From Pseudomonas arsenicoxydans (GTDB taxonomy: Bacteria > Pseudomonadota > Gammaproteobacteria > Pseudomonadales > Pseudomonadaceae), in contig NZ_LT629705.1 in the NCBI RefSeq assembly GCF_900103875.1, positions 5,961,001 through 6,025,000 of the forward strand: a stretch of DNA of 64,000 bases, written 5' to 3'. Within the stretch, counting starts at the first letter, position 1; each line of letters starts with the position of its first letter. A model generated the notes under the pieces. It did not search any database. It was given only the letters and a program-made list of their open reading frames with translations, and was not told where the DNA came from. A program made the translations under genes and the position numbers. This document shows, piece after piece, positions 6,169 to 15,114 of the stretch.

Positions 6169-7926
6169 TCAATCCAACAGGTGCTTCAGCGCTGAGACCC
6201 CAACAGGTGGCTCCGCCGTCCAGGGCACGACGATGACACCGTGGCTGGTTTGGTCTGCAACCCGCGCTATCTGCTTGCGCTCACTGTCCAGACGCGCTCG
6301 CAGCAGCGGGTCATCGGTGTCTGTGGCCAATAGAGACTTATTGACCACCCAAGCAAACGGTTCGATTTTGGCCCTGCGCAAATCATCCTGCAGTGCTGCC
6401 GCCTGAGACACCGGTGTGGCTTCGGGCAGCGTCACCAGGATGATTTTGGTGTAATCCGCATCTTGCAGGCGCATCAAAGGCGTGACGATGTGGTCCGAGT
6501 CGCCTTTGAATTCCCGAACCATCTGGCGGTGATAGGCGCCTGTGGCATCCATCAGTAGCAATGAGTGACCCGTGGGGGCGGTATCGAGCACTACGAACGA
6601 CGTTCTGGCTTGAGCAACCACGCGGGAGAACGCGTGGAAGACCGCGACCTCTTCGGTGCAGGGGGATCGTAGATCCTCGATGAGCAAGGCTATTTCATCG
6701 TCCGTCAGGGTCGGCGCGCGGGAGGCGACGATCTTGTCCACGTATTTTTGGGTCTCGACCTTGGGGTCGATGCGGCCAACGTCGAGCCCTTGCACATCGG
6801 CGTTGAGGGTCACCGCCAGATGCGCCGCAGGATCCGTGGTGCTCAGGTGCACGGACTTGCCGTGCTGCACCAGGCCCAGGGCGATGGCGGCGGCAATGGT
6901 GGTTTTGCCTACTCCCCCTTTGCCCATGACCATGATCAACCCGCGTTCGTCGTTCGCAAGCTCGGCAACCAGTTCCGAGAGGGTGTGGTGTTCCAGGGGT
7001 GAGCGCGTTTGTGTTACAGCCGTTGTTGGCCTGGCAAGTTCCGGGGAAAGCAGACTGCGGAGCGCGGGCAAGCCAACGGAATCTACAGCCTTGAGCGAAA
7101 TGTAGTCGACTGAAAGCTGGCGCAGCGACGTGGGCATCTCGTCGAGCGCCTGCTGGCCGATCGCTTCGATGGCGGCTGCGATCGGGTCATTCAAGTCGCT
7201 GCGTTTGAACACAGCGTTCACCACTAAACGCTGGTTTTCCAGACCCAACTCTCGGAGCTCGTCGGAGGAACGCGCGGCCTCGCCCAGTGCGCCTTTGTCA
7301 GGACGAGCCACTAGCACGACGGTGGTCAGGGCCGGATTGTTGAGCGCCGCCAACGCCTGATTGAAAAGCTGCTCCTGCATTTTCAACCCCGAGTGCGGCC
7401 CCAGGCATGACGCGCCACGATCATTGCCTTCCAAAAATCCGCTCCACGCTTTGGGCAGGCTCAATAGCCTGAGCGTGTGCCCCGTGGGCGCGGTATCGAA
7501 CACCACATGATCATAGGCCGCGCCACCCTGTGACAGGAGGTGGGCGAACTCATCGAACGTTGCGATTTCAGTCGTGCATGCCCCCGAAAGTTGCTCACGC
7601 ACCAGAGCAATATCTTGATCGCTGGCCTGGGCGCCCATTTGCTCGACCACCCGAGCCCGGTAGTCGATGGCAGCAGTCCCGGGGTCGATGTTGAGCACGA
7701 ACATTCCTGGCTCGTTCGGCACTGCTACAGGCTGATTGCTCAACTCGACACCGAGCATCTCATCAAGGTTAGAGGCCGCGTCTGTGCTAACCAGCAGCAC
7801 CTTCTTGCCTGCATCAGCCAAGGCGATTGATACCGCTGTGGAAACCGACGTTTTGCCAACCCCGCCCTTGCCAGTGAAGAACATATATTTGGTAGGCTGT
7901 TCGAGCAGTTTGATGGTGGACTGCAT
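6169..7926 (-). CDS. arsA: Arsenite-translocating ATPase ArsA (duplicated two-lobe form)
   Basis: 585 aa, the full length for ArsA. The cytosolic ATPase drives As(III)/Sb(III) efflux together with the ArsB permease. Both halves are intact: P-loops GKGGVGKT at 19-26 and 335-342, and signal-transduction motifs DTAPTGH at 144-150 and 448-454. The three cysteines that bind metalloid in E. coli ArsA have equivalents in conserved contexts: Cys117 (SGACTTE), Cys174 (GASCLGP) and Cys423 (SPCTEE). No arsR, arsB, arsC or arsD is nearby, so either it works with a permease elsewhere or it serves another metal or tail-anchored-protein-like task. The small exported protein follows in the same direction. 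Confidence 0.93.
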   Translation of the reverse strand: MQSTIKLLEQPTKYMFFTGKGGVGKTSVSTAVSIALADAGKKVLLVSTDAASNLDEMLGVELSNQPVAVPNEPGMFVLNIDPGTAAIDYRARVVEQMGAQASDQDIALVREQLSGACTTEIATFDEFAHLLSQGGAAYDHVVFDTAPTGHTLRLLSLPKAWSGFLEGNDRGASCLGPHSGLKMQEQLFNQALAALNNPALTTVVLVARPDKGALGEAARSSDELRELGLENQRLVVNAVFKRSDLNDPIAAAIEAIGQQALDEMPTSLRQLSVDYISLKAVDSVGLPALRSLLSPELARPTTAVTQTRSPLEHHTLSELVAELANDERGLIMVMGKGGVGKTTIAAAIALGLVQHGKSVHLSTTDPAAHLAVTLNADVQGLDVGRIDPKVETQKYVDKIVASRAPTLTDDEIALLIEDLRSPCTEEVAVFHAFSRVVAQARTSFVVLDTAPTGHSLLLMDATGAYHRQMVREFKGDSDHIVTPLMRLQDADYTKIILVTLPEATPVSQAAALQDDLRRAKIEPFAWVVNKSLLATDTDDPLLRARLDSERKQIARVADQTSHGVIVVPWTAEPPVGVSALKHLLD

Positions 7927-8074
7927 GGCACGCTAGCCTCGCTGCGGAGCACAATTGAGGCTCAGAGTTTAGACCGATGTTCAGCACATCAAACTTTATC
8001 TGGAAAACACTCAGTGCAACCCGCCCCGCCTCCCGCTATTAATACCCTTCCCCACTCAAGGACCCGAGCCCGCC

Positions 8075-9064
8075 ATGAAATTCGACCTCGCCTACTGCCT
8101 CAGTCTCGACGACAAGCTGTCGATCTATGACGTGCGCGATTTGAATTTCGACGAGACGATGGAGTTCGATTCCGCCAAGGAACACTTCCAATGTCCCAAT
8201 GACTCATGCCGCTTGGCCTTCGATGCAGCAAATGTGCTGACAACGTTCAACGCCAAGAACGTGAATTACGTTCGCACCCCGCACTTCAAGAACACACCCA
8301 GCACGCGGCATGTGGCGGATTGTCCTTATGTCAGTCTCAAGGCGTCGGCGTCAGGTGTGGACGCGGACGGAGCGGAAACGGATGACAGTCGCGAGGAGCA
8401 TTTCCCGTCGGAGTTGTTGCTGACTCGACGTGAGTATGTGCGTAAGCCGTCGAACCCCGCGGTGGCGGCGGATGTGGTGCGCGACGCCCCGCAAGCCGCT
8501 TCGGTGGACAGTCATACGGAGCAACCGAGTCGTGAAACAGCGCCGGACAAGACCTGCGTCTTCGCCCATCCGGTGGAGTGTTTTGTGTCGAACTTCGAGG
8601 ACAAGGAGTTGCTCAAGCGCATGCCGCTGAAGATTGGCGAGCACACGGCGCCTTATGGGTCGTTCTTCAAGAAGATCGAGTACCTGACGGACAACAAGGG
8701 GCTGATTTACTGGGGCAAGATCAAGGAGATCAAGGATTACACCCAGAGCTTTCGCATCGATTTTGAACAGAAGGTCTGGTTCAAGCAGGCGGATGAGGCG
8801 AAGAAGAAGCCTTATTCGGTGAACGTTTACTTGAGCAAGAAGTTGATCGAGAACTACCGCAAGCGCAAAGCCTTCCTGGAAGAGATCAAGCACGCCATCG
8901 ACAGTGAGGCCGAGTTGTATTGCTTCTTCTATGGCGTGACGCCGGAGTTGAAGCAGGTGCCGAGCAAGAAAAACCCCGACCAGACGTTCGGGGTGTTCAG
9001 TGCGAATATTGAGAATCTGGATCACTTTATTATTCGTGAGGCGCCGGGGTTGGCGGATAAGTAA
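8075..9064 (+). CDS. Protein of unknown function with N-terminal zinc-finger-like cluster
   Basis: 329 aa, not recognised. The N-terminal 90 residues contain a likely zinc site: Cys40-x4-Cys45, then His70, His79 and Cys83 (TPHFKN, STRHVADC), a spacing reminiscent of the zinc ribbon at the front of CoiA-like proteins. Residues about 90-160 are low-complexity and acidic, probably a linker. The C-terminal 165 residues are Lys-rich with a compact globular pattern (LIYWGKIKEIKDYTQSFRI, VNVYLSKKLIENYRKRK), perhaps nucleic-acid or partner binding. The start ATG 8075 has AAGGA about 14 bases upstream. It stands alone and converges on the next gene with 7 bp between the stops. Confidence 0.7.
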   Translation: MKFDLAYCLSLDDKLSIYDVRDLNFDETMEFDSAKEHFQCPNDSCRLAFDAANVLTTFNAKNVNYVRTPHFKNTPSTRHVADCPYVSLKASASGVDADGAETDDSREEHFPSELLLTRREYVRKPSNPAVAADVVRDAPQAASVDSHTEQPSRETAPDKTCVFAHPVECFVSNFEDKELLKRMPLKIGEHTAPYGSFFKKIEYLTDNKGLIYWGKIKEIKDYTQSFRIDFEQKVWFKQADEAKKKPYSVNVYLSKKLIENYRKRKAFLEEIKHAIDSEAELYCFFYGVTPELKQVPSKKNPDQTFGVFSANIENLDHFIIREAPGLADK

Positions 9065-9071
9065 TCCAGCG

Positions 9072-10235
9072 TCAGGGCAACTTCAATGCTATGTGGCCGG
9101 GGTGTTGTTTGATCACGTTGTACGGCAGGACGCTCCATTCCACGTTTCGGCACATGGCTTGGTTGTGAGCAAAGGAAGGCAGCAACTTGATGCCTTGGTC
9201 GGTGAAGTACCAGGCGGGGAAGATCCACGGCTGCTCTTCAGCGTAGACGCAGCCATCATTACGGTCGGTCGTGGTGGTGACTTCCTCGGGATAGAGCGTA
9301 CGCAATTGGCCTACCAGCCACGGTGCCAATTCTTTGGTGCGATATTCGGAATAGGCGAGATCAGCATCATAGGAAGCCTTGTCGTCGAGCTGACTTAGTT
9401 CGAAATATTGAGGTTCGCCCTGCCCTATCCAAAGCACATCTTCCAGCGCCAGGGGCTTGCCGGTCTTGGTATCGAGATTGAACGGCATGTCCCTCTCATC
9501 CGAATACGACCCGCCACAGTTGTACTCGGCCGTGATGTTCACGCTGATCACCGAGGGTGACATCCATAGCGGATCGGCTTTTTGGCTGTAGACGTACATG
9601 CCGGGCTGGGTGAGGCAGTCGTGAAAGCTGACGACTTGCTGCCACAATCGCCCCATTAATTGTTGATTGATGCGCTGAAGCTCTCCGGCGCTGTAACCCG
9701 AAACCACTTCAAACAACGACATCCCGGATTGCGGTTCGCTCCACCATCGCAGCGTGTAGCCCATGAAGTCTTGGGTCTGGCCTTGTTTGAGTTTCATGCC
9801 TTGCAGGCGAAGGTATTCGTATGGCGACTTGTCGTGAAGTTGAGCGAGAAAAGGCAAGGTTCCGGCAGGCACCGGCACAAGCCTGGCTTGCTGAAGTTCT
9901 ATCCTCAGGACTTTGCCCTTGGGACTGGTCCATTCGCCAGACAAACCTTCTGCCTTGGGTCGCAGGCGAATGCTCGGGCGAGGTTCATCCTCGTCTTCGC
10001 CCTCATCCAAGACAAGTTCCTCCCCCTCCTTCGTACCGCTGAGCATCAGGTCCTGACGATACTTTTGGTAGAAGTAACGGCCGTCACCGGAGCTGGGGTT
10101 CACTTCAAGCACAATCGGCGCTTTGCCCAAGGTTCCGGTGTAGACCTGCATGACGTTATCGGCCCAGAGATCATTAGAAAATATTGAGCACATCAATACG
10201 AAAACGCCGGTCAGGCGACACAATCCATTGAACAT
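9072..10235 (-). CDS. Exported protein of unknown function, paralogue of its upstream neighbour
   Basis: 387 aa from ATG 10235, which has AAGGA seven bases upstream. It has an N-terminal signal peptide (cleavage around residue 26, after DLWA). It matches the preceding gene over its entire length: YTGTLGKAPIVLE, GRYFYQKYRQDL, VLDEGE, YEYLRLQGMKLK, LRWWSEPQ, GRLWQ, and LPYNVIKQHPGHIALKLP at the C terminus. The last third (ALEDVLWIG, YFTDQGIKLLPSF) has the look of DUF3298/RsiV-type periplasmic domains, but this is weak. Both copies keep several Cys (YNCGGSYSD, DGCVYAEE, AMCRN), suggesting disulfides. It is second in a two-gene operon, 26 bp after its paralogue. Confidence 0.75.
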   Translation of the reverse strand: MFNGLCRLTGVFVLMCSIFSNDLWADNVMQVYTGTLGKAPIVLEVNPSSGDGRYFYQKYRQDLMLSGTKEGEELVLDEGEDEDEPRPSIRLRPKAEGLSGEWTSPKGKVLRIELQQARLVPVPAGTLPFLAQLHDKSPYEYLRLQGMKLKQGQTQDFMGYTLRWWSEPQSGMSLFEVVSGYSAGELQRINQQLMGRLWQQVVSFHDCLTQPGMYVYSQKADPLWMSPSVISVNITAEYNCGGSYSDERDMPFNLDTKTGKPLALEDVLWIGQGEPQYFELSQLDDKASYDADLAYSEYRTKELAPWLVGQLRTLYPEEVTTTTDRNDGCVYAEEQPWIFPAWYFTDQGIKLLPSFAHNQAMCRNVEWSVLPYNVIKQHPGHIALKLP

Positions 10236-10261
10236 CAAATCATCCTTGGGTAAATGCAGCC

Positions 10262-11428
10262 TTAGGGCAGTTGCAACGCCACGCCGCCGGGGTGTTGCTT
10301 GACGACGTTGTAGGGCAGAACGCTCCAGTCAACATACGCGCACGGGGCCTCCGCGTGGGAGAAGTTGGGTCCTAGCTTGATTCCGTTTTCTGTGAAATAC
10401 CAAGTGGGGAATTGCCAATGATCTTCTTCATTGTAAGCGCAGTTCTCATCGCTACCGGGCAACATCTGATCGGGATAAAGCTCACGTAACTGCCCAACAA
10501 GCCAAGGCGCAAATTCTTTGCTGCGGTACTCGAAATACGCATTGAATGCGCCAGAGGACTGTTCGTTATTTCCCTCTTCGTAATGCAGAGGGCTGCCCCG
10601 GCCCACCCAGAGCACATCCTCAAGCGTCAGAGAATTACCGGTTTTGGCATCCAGATTGATTGGAGCCTCACTGTTATCCGGGTGCGGGCCACCACAGTTG
10701 ACCTCAGTACTGACGTCCACGCTGATGACCGCAGGTGTAATCAACAACGGTTTGATCGTTTGGATATAGAACGCCCCTCCACTGCCGGCGAAACATTCGT
10801 AATATCCCACCACTTCCTGCCACAAACGCCCCATCAACAACTGATTGATACGTTCGCGCGCTTCGGGGGTGTAGCCAGAAACAATCTCAAAAATCGTCAA
10901 CTTTGTTTGCGGCTCGCTCCACCATTGCAGTGAGTAGCCATTGAACGTTTCCGTCTTTCCTCGTTTGAGTTGCACACCTTGAAGACGTCGATATTCGTAA
11001 GGTTCAGAGTCATGGAGCTTGACCAAATATGGAAGAGTACTGGCGGGGATCACAGTCTGCTTGGCCTCCACCAGTTCTATCTTCAGCGTCTTGCCTTCGT
11101 CGTTGCTCCAATCTCCCCATAACCGATTGGGCTCGATATGCAGCTGAATTTTGGGCAGAGGTAGTTTGTCTCCGTAAGACTGCTCACCTTCATCGAGTAC
11201 CAACATCTCTCCATTCTTAATGCCGTGGAGAGTCAAATCCTTACGATATTTTTGATAGAAGTAGCGACCGCTGATGTTCTCAGCGTTAGCAGTTTCCAAT
11301 TCCATAACGATGGGCATCTTGCCCAGCGTACCGGTGAAGACGCGTCTTCCGTCCTCAGCGTGGGCGGTAGCACCCAGCATAATTAGCAGCGCGGCCACTG
11401 GCGCCAGGCGTAGCAATCCTTTGAGCAT
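10262..11428 (-). CDS. Exported protein of unknown function, first of a tandem paralogue pair
   Basis: 388 aa. ATG 11428 has AGGGA nine bases upstream. The signal peptide (LLRLAPVAALLIMLGATAHA) predicts export to the periplasm or beyond. The layout is the same as the next gene: an N-terminal TGTLGKMPIVMELE / SGRYFYQKYRKDL beta-rich block, a middle WWSEPQTK / INQLLMGRLWQEVVGYYECF block, and a C-terminal block with conserved Cys and LPYNVVKQHPG. The pair probably arose by tandem duplication. The near-equal lengths with substantial divergence suggest both are maintained. Function unknown; the envelope is the likely site. Confidence 0.75.
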   Translation of the reverse strand: MLKGLLRLAPVAALLIMLGATAHAEDGRRVFTGTLGKMPIVMELETANAENISGRYFYQKYRKDLTLHGIKNGEMLVLDEGEQSYGDKLPLPKIQLHIEPNRLWGDWSNDEGKTLKIELVEAKQTVIPASTLPYLVKLHDSEPYEYRRLQGVQLKRGKTETFNGYSLQWWSEPQTKLTIFEIVSGYTPEARERINQLLMGRLWQEVVGYYECFAGSGGAFYIQTIKPLLITPAVISVDVSTEVNCGGPHPDNSEAPINLDAKTGNSLTLEDVLWVGRGSPLHYEEGNNEQSSGAFNAYFEYRSKEFAPWLVGQLRELYPDQMLPGSDENCAYNEEDHWQFPTWYFTENGIKLGPNFSHAEAPCAYVDWSVLPYNVVKQHPGGVALQLP

Positions 11429-11539
11429 CGATCAATCCCTGAATAAGTCGGAGCAGCGCCGGACAGAGGATACGCGGCGCAAGCTTAGCGGCGCGGATTA
11501 TGGCCGGGTTGCGAAGGGGAATCGAGGTCATTGCACGCT

Positions 11540-12355
11540 TTAACTCAGCATCATGCTGACCATCACCAACACCAGCAATCCAATATAAACCCGCGCATGA
11601 ACCAGATCCGGTATCCGCCCGATCCACGGCGCAGCCAATCGAATCCCCGCCAACGACCCCATCGTCAAAACCGCAAACGCCAGCAGATCCACATAACCCA
11701 CAAACCACGTGCCCAGATCAAACTCGGCGAACGCCGCCATTGCCATGTAAGTCGCTGTTCCGGCGAGCGCTACCGGCAGGCTTAGCGGATTGGCCATGGA
11801 CGTCGCGTGACTCATGCTCAACCCACATCGCCGCAAAAGTGGCACGGTCATGACGCTGCCGCCTACGCCAAGAAACGTGGCAATCATGCCGATTCCTACA
11901 CCGCCGCCAGACTGTTCTGCCCTCCCCAATCGCCGTGGAATTGCAGTGTCGGGTGCGGTCAGAAATCCGCGTCTGAACAAGCAATCCACAATGGTCACGG
12001 CCAGGTAGGTGATGAAGGCGTAACGAATCAGTTCGCCACTGACCCACGTCGCGGCCACGGCGCCGACCGTTGCGCCCAAGCCGATGAAGCCACCCAACGG
12101 CCACAGGTAATGGCGAATGAGATTACCCGCGCGGTGGTGTTTTCGGGTGGCGATCAGTGCGTTGACGATCATTACGCAGGTCGAAGTCGCCACGGCGATG
12201 TGCATCGCCGATTGTCCGATCGGGTCATCGCTGCCGTGGCTGGCGGTTAACAAGCGGTACAGCAATGGCACCACAACGAAGCCGCCGCCGAAGCCGAACA
12301 GCACGGCGGTGATACCGGTCATGCAGCCGAAAAATGCCAGCAATAGATAAAACAT
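11540..12355 (-). CDS. TauE/SafE family sulfite/anion exporter
   Basis: 271 aa from ATG 12355. It is hydrophobic with about eight membrane segments. The Gly-rich repeat of the family is seen twice: GCMTGITAVLFGFGGGFVVVP near the N terminus and MIATFLGVGGSVMTVP in the middle. Members export sulfite, sulfonates or similar C2 anions through the inner membrane. It diverges from an AraC-type regulator about 110 bp away, which probably controls it. The substrate cannot be read. Confidence 0.88.
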   Translation of the reverse strand: MFYLLLAFFGCMTGITAVLFGFGGGFVVVPLLYRLLTASHGSDDPIGQSAMHIAVATSTCVMIVNALIATRKHHRAGNLIRHYLWPLGGFIGLGATVGAVAATWVSGELIRYAFITYLAVTIVDCLFRRGFLTAPDTAIPRRLGRAEQSGGGVGIGMIATFLGVGGSVMTVPLLRRCGLSMSHATSMANPLSLPVALAGTATYMAMAAFAEFDLGTWFVGYVDLLAFAVLTMGSLAGIRLAAPWIGRIPDLVHARVYIGLLVLVMVSMMLS

Positions 12356-12467
12356 CACGCGTCGTCCATTGATTAAGAGCGCTCGACAATAGAGCGAAGT
12401 GCCTTGGCCGGCTTCAGCAGGTCAGCCAATAATGTTCGCGTTTACGCCAACTGCCGGAAGCTGCTTG

Positions 12468-13235
12468 ATGCGCAACATTTCGATTGATCTGCTGGATGAA
12501 ACACCCCGCCCCGTTGTGGCCATCGGCACGGACTATTCCCACGGCCATTTGTTGCCCCGTCATACACATCGGCGGGCACAACTCCTCTACGGCGCAACGG
12601 GTGTGATGCAGGTCAGCACGCACGACGGCAATTGGGTGGTGCCGCCGCAACGGGCGGTGTGGATTCCGGCAGGTGTGGCGCATGAGGTAACGATGCTGGG
12701 GGTGAGCACGCGCAGCGTGTACATCGAACCGGGTGTGGTTGATCTGGGGGCTCGTTGCCAGGTCATCAGTGTGTCGCCGTTGATGCGGCACTTATTGATG
12801 GAGGCGGTGGAGATCCCGCTGGCGTATGACGAGACCGGGCGCGATGGCGTGCTGATCGACTTGTTGCTGCATGAGCTGGCGCGCAGTACTAACTTGCCGC
12901 TGCATATTCCTCTACCGGTCGATGCGCGGTTGCTGGAGTTGTGCCAAGGCTTCTTGCAGCGCCCCGATGCTCATCAATCGCCGCAGCAATGGGCCGATCA
13001 ATTGCACGTCAGCCTGCGCACGTTCAATCGGCTGTTTCGCCAACAGACGGAGCTGAGCTTCAGCCAATGGCGGCAACGGGCCTGCGTGATACTGGCCCTG
13101 GCCCGGTTAGCGGCGGGCGACCCCGTGACGCGAATAGCCCTGGACTTCGGTTATGACAGCCCGGGGGCTTTCTCGACCATGTTTCGCCGCGTGTTGGGAC
13201 AGGCACCGTCCGTCTGGATGGATGCCGCGAAATAG
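12468..13235 (+). CDS. AraC family transcriptional regulator with cupin sensor domain
   Basis: 255 aa from ATG 12468 (MRNISIDLL), chosen because GGAAG lies seven bases upstream; a longer frame starting at 12399 lacks this. N-terminal cupin: HLLPRHTHRRAQLLYG and the VVPPQRAVWIPAGVAHEV turn. C-terminal double helix-turn-helix with the family signature ARLAAGDPVTRIALDFGYDS then FSTMFRRVLGQAPS. It is divergent from the TauE/SafE exporter and is probably a ligand-responsive regulator of it. Confidence 0.9.
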   Translation: MRNISIDLLDETPRPVVAIGTDYSHGHLLPRHTHRRAQLLYGATGVMQVSTHDGNWVVPPQRAVWIPAGVAHEVTMLGVSTRSVYIEPGVVDLGARCQVISVSPLMRHLLMEAVEIPLAYDETGRDGVLIDLLLHELARSTNLPLHIPLPVDARLLELCQGFLQRPDAHQSPQQWADQLHVSLRTFNRLFRQQTELSFSQWRQRACVILALARLAAGDPVTRIALDFGYDSPGAFSTMFRRVLGQAPSVWMDAAK

Positions 13236-13328
13236 CAAAAATCAAAAATTGAGTTTGATCCGGGCGCAAAACAACTGTACAAAATCACAGTACTTTTTGG
13301 ATTAGCACTCTCGAGCCCGGAGAACACC

Positions 13329-13646
13329 ATGGCCTCTCTTGCGATGAAAATCACCCTGGAACGTATCGCCCTTTTCCAATTCACCCCGTCCCACTGTGCC
13401 CAGGCCCGAGCGATGCTGGGTTGGAGTGTGGAAGAGCTTTCGCAGGAATCCGGTGTCTCCGTGGACGCCATCCAACGATTTGAGGCCGAGCGCGATGTGC
13501 TGGATGTCACCCGGCTGGCGTTGGCGTATCGGTTTGAATCGGAAGGTCTGGTGTTCTTCCCCGGTTTTGCGCCGGGTCGAGGGATGAATGTGCGAGGGTC
13601 GACGCCTGATCCGGTGGGTCGGGCGGACTATGCGATGGTCGAGTGA
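13329..13646 (+). CDS. Small XRE-type helix-turn-helix protein
   Basis: 105 aa. The central HTH is seen in CAQARAMLGWSVEELSQESG then VSVDAIQRFEAERDVL, typical of XRE/Cro-type DNA binders. A C-terminal tail (VFFPGFAPGRGMNVRG) is of unknown role. ATG 13329 is preceded by GGAG at eight bases. The next small HTH-like gene begins 11 bp after its stop, so the two are likely co-transcribed. It could be a regulator or an antitoxin, but no toxin-like partner is seen. Confidence 0.75.
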   Translation: MASLAMKITLERIALFQFTPSHCAQARAMLGWSVEELSQESGVSVDAIQRFEAERDVLDVTRLALAYRFESEGLVFFPGFAPGRGMNVRGSTPDPVGRADYAMVE

Positions 13647-13657
13647 GGTGTCAGCTG

Positions 13658-13930
13658 ATGAATGGATTCGATGAATACAACCGCCGCGGTCATCCGTCGT
13701 CGGGGGATGCCAATGTGGGCGAGATGAGGGCCAAGGCCGAAACTCTGATGAAGGTCGGGATGCTTCTCGACACCGGTCAGTTGGGTAAGGCTGAAGCGGC
13801 GCTGAGGCTTGGGCTGTCGTCGTTGGAGCTGGATGAAATTCTCGACGGCAACGTTCGCGATCTGACGCTGGCGAAGATCGCGGGCCGCTCCAAAGCGGGC
13901 GGCCCGCCGGCAGAGGATCAAGCGCTCTGA
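13658..13930 (+). CDS. Small HTH-like protein downstream of the XRE gene
   Basis: 90 aa from ATG 13658 (GAGG nine bases upstream). An alternative GTG at 13643 overlaps the preceding stop and would add five residues. The middle, MLLDTGQLGKAEAALRLGLS then SLELDEILDGNVRDLTLAKI, reads as a helix-turn-helix of the HTH_37/XRE kind. It converges on the metallo-hydrolase gene and overlaps its last 13 bp. The paired layout with the XRE gene suggests joint function; the target is unknown. Confidence 0.65.
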   Translation: MNGFDEYNRRGHPSSGDANVGEMRAKAETLMKVGMLLDTGQLGKAEAALRLGLSSLELDEILDGNVRDLTLAKIAGRSKAGGPPAEDQAL

Positions 13931-14979
13931 GGCGCGGTCTGCTCATTTTCTTCTTCCACGCCCGACCACCAGGCGTTCCCCCGCTGCGGGTACATGACGT
14001 TGAACGCCTCGCCCATTTGCGGGGTGGTGATCGACACATTTCGCTCCCAGGCCAACGCCAATATCCGGTCGAAGGGTTCATACCAGGCGTGCATCGACAG
14101 GTCGAAGGTGCCGTTGTGAATCGGCAATAACCAACGGCCTTTGAGGTCGATGTGCGCTTGCAGGGTTTGCTCGGGCTGCATGTGCACGTGCGGCCACTCG
14201 ACGTTGTAGGCACCGGTTTCCATGAGGGTCAGGTCGAACGGGCCGTGCTGTTCGCCGATGCGTTTGAAGCCATCGAAATAACCACTGTCGCCGCTGAAGA
14301 AGATCCGCGTGTCGCCGTCGATCATCACCCACGAGGCCCAGAGCGTGCTGTTGCCATCGAACAGGCCCCGCCCGGAAAAGTGTTGCGACGGCGTGGCGAT
14401 GAACTGCATGCCATCGACTTCGGTGCCCTGCCACCAATCCAGTTGGCGCACTTTGCTGGCGTCGATGCCCCACTTGATCAACGTGTCGCCCACGCCCAGC
14501 GGGGTCAGGAAGTAGTTGGCCTTGTCCGCCAGTTTGAGCACCGCTTCATAGTCGAGGTGGTCGTAGTGATCGTGGGACAGGATCACCGCTTCAATCGGTG
14601 GCAATTGTTCCAGGCTGATTGGCGGCTGGTGGAAACGCTTCGGGCCGGCCCACTGCACCGGAGAGGCGCGCTCGGCGAAGACCGGGTCGGTGATCCAGAA
14701 TTTGTCTCGCAACTTCAGCAGCACGGTGGAATGGCCGAGTCGGTAAACGCTGTGGTTGGGAGCAGCGATCAACGCGGCTTGGGTCAAGGCTTGCACCGGA
14801 ACGGGTGCCGTCGGGCGGGTGTCGCTCGGCTTGTGGAAGACCATCTTCCACATGATGCGCAACATCTTACGAAAGCCTTCACGCTGCACGGGTGAATGGT
14901 TGCGAAAGAGTCCTTCTACCTGACGGGACGATTCAGGTGTGGGGGCAACATTTTCCGTTGAGGACATTGAAGTGGCCAT
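13918..14979 (-). CDS. MBL-fold metallo-hydrolase (RomA/NAPE-PLD-like)
   Basis: 353 aa from ATG 14979 (GGAG about ten bases upstream); a longer frame to 15054 is less likely. The metallo-beta-lactamase metal motif HxHxDH appears as SHDHYDHLDY, with further ligands in GDSGYFDGF and LPIHNGTFDL. The family includes NAPE-phospholipase D-like phosphodiesterases and the RomA-type proteins. There is no signal peptide, so it is probably cytoplasmic or membrane-associated. It is divergent from a TetR gene with a palindrome between them, so it is probably the repressed target. The natural substrate is unknown. Confidence 0.88.
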   Translation of the reverse strand: MATSMSSTENVAPTPESSRQVEGLFRNHSPVQREGFRKMLRIMWKMVFHKPSDTRPTAPVPVQALTQAALIAAPNHSVYRLGHSTVLLKLRDKFWITDPVFAERASPVQWAGPKRFHQPPISLEQLPPIEAVILSHDHYDHLDYEAVLKLADKANYFLTPLGVGDTLIKWGIDASKVRQLDWWQGTEVDGMQFIATPSQHFSGRGLFDGNSTLWASWVMIDGDTRIFFSGDSGYFDGFKRIGEQHGPFDLTLMETGAYNVEWPHVHMQPEQTLQAHIDLKGRWLLPIHNGTFDLSMHAWYEPFDRILALAWERNVSITTPQMGEAFNVMYPQRGNAWWSGVEEENEQTAPQSA

Positions 14980-15098
14980 AACTGAGTGACTCCAGATAAA
15001 CCGCAAATGGCGGCTTCCACGGTGGGACAATAATTGGCCAAGGCACGCACGCATCAGCCGGAGACTCTATTCTTGACGGTGCAGGATTAACAAAACAT

Positions 15099-15114
15099 TA
15101 CACTGCACAGTGTA
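15099..15114. promoter_or_regulatory. Palindromic operator candidate for the TetR protein
   Basis: TACACTG-CA-CAGTGTA is a 7-bp perfect inverted repeat with a 2-nt centre. It lies in the 213-bp gap between the divergent metallo-hydrolase and TetR genes. A further half-site (AGTGTAA, 15157-15163) sits closer to the TetR start. The size and symmetry suit a TetR-dimer site. Confidence 0.7.

Noticed and set aside
14152..14895. 247-codon open frame antisense to the metallo-hydrolase
   Set aside because: Shadow; the hydrolase carries HxHxDH on the minus strand.
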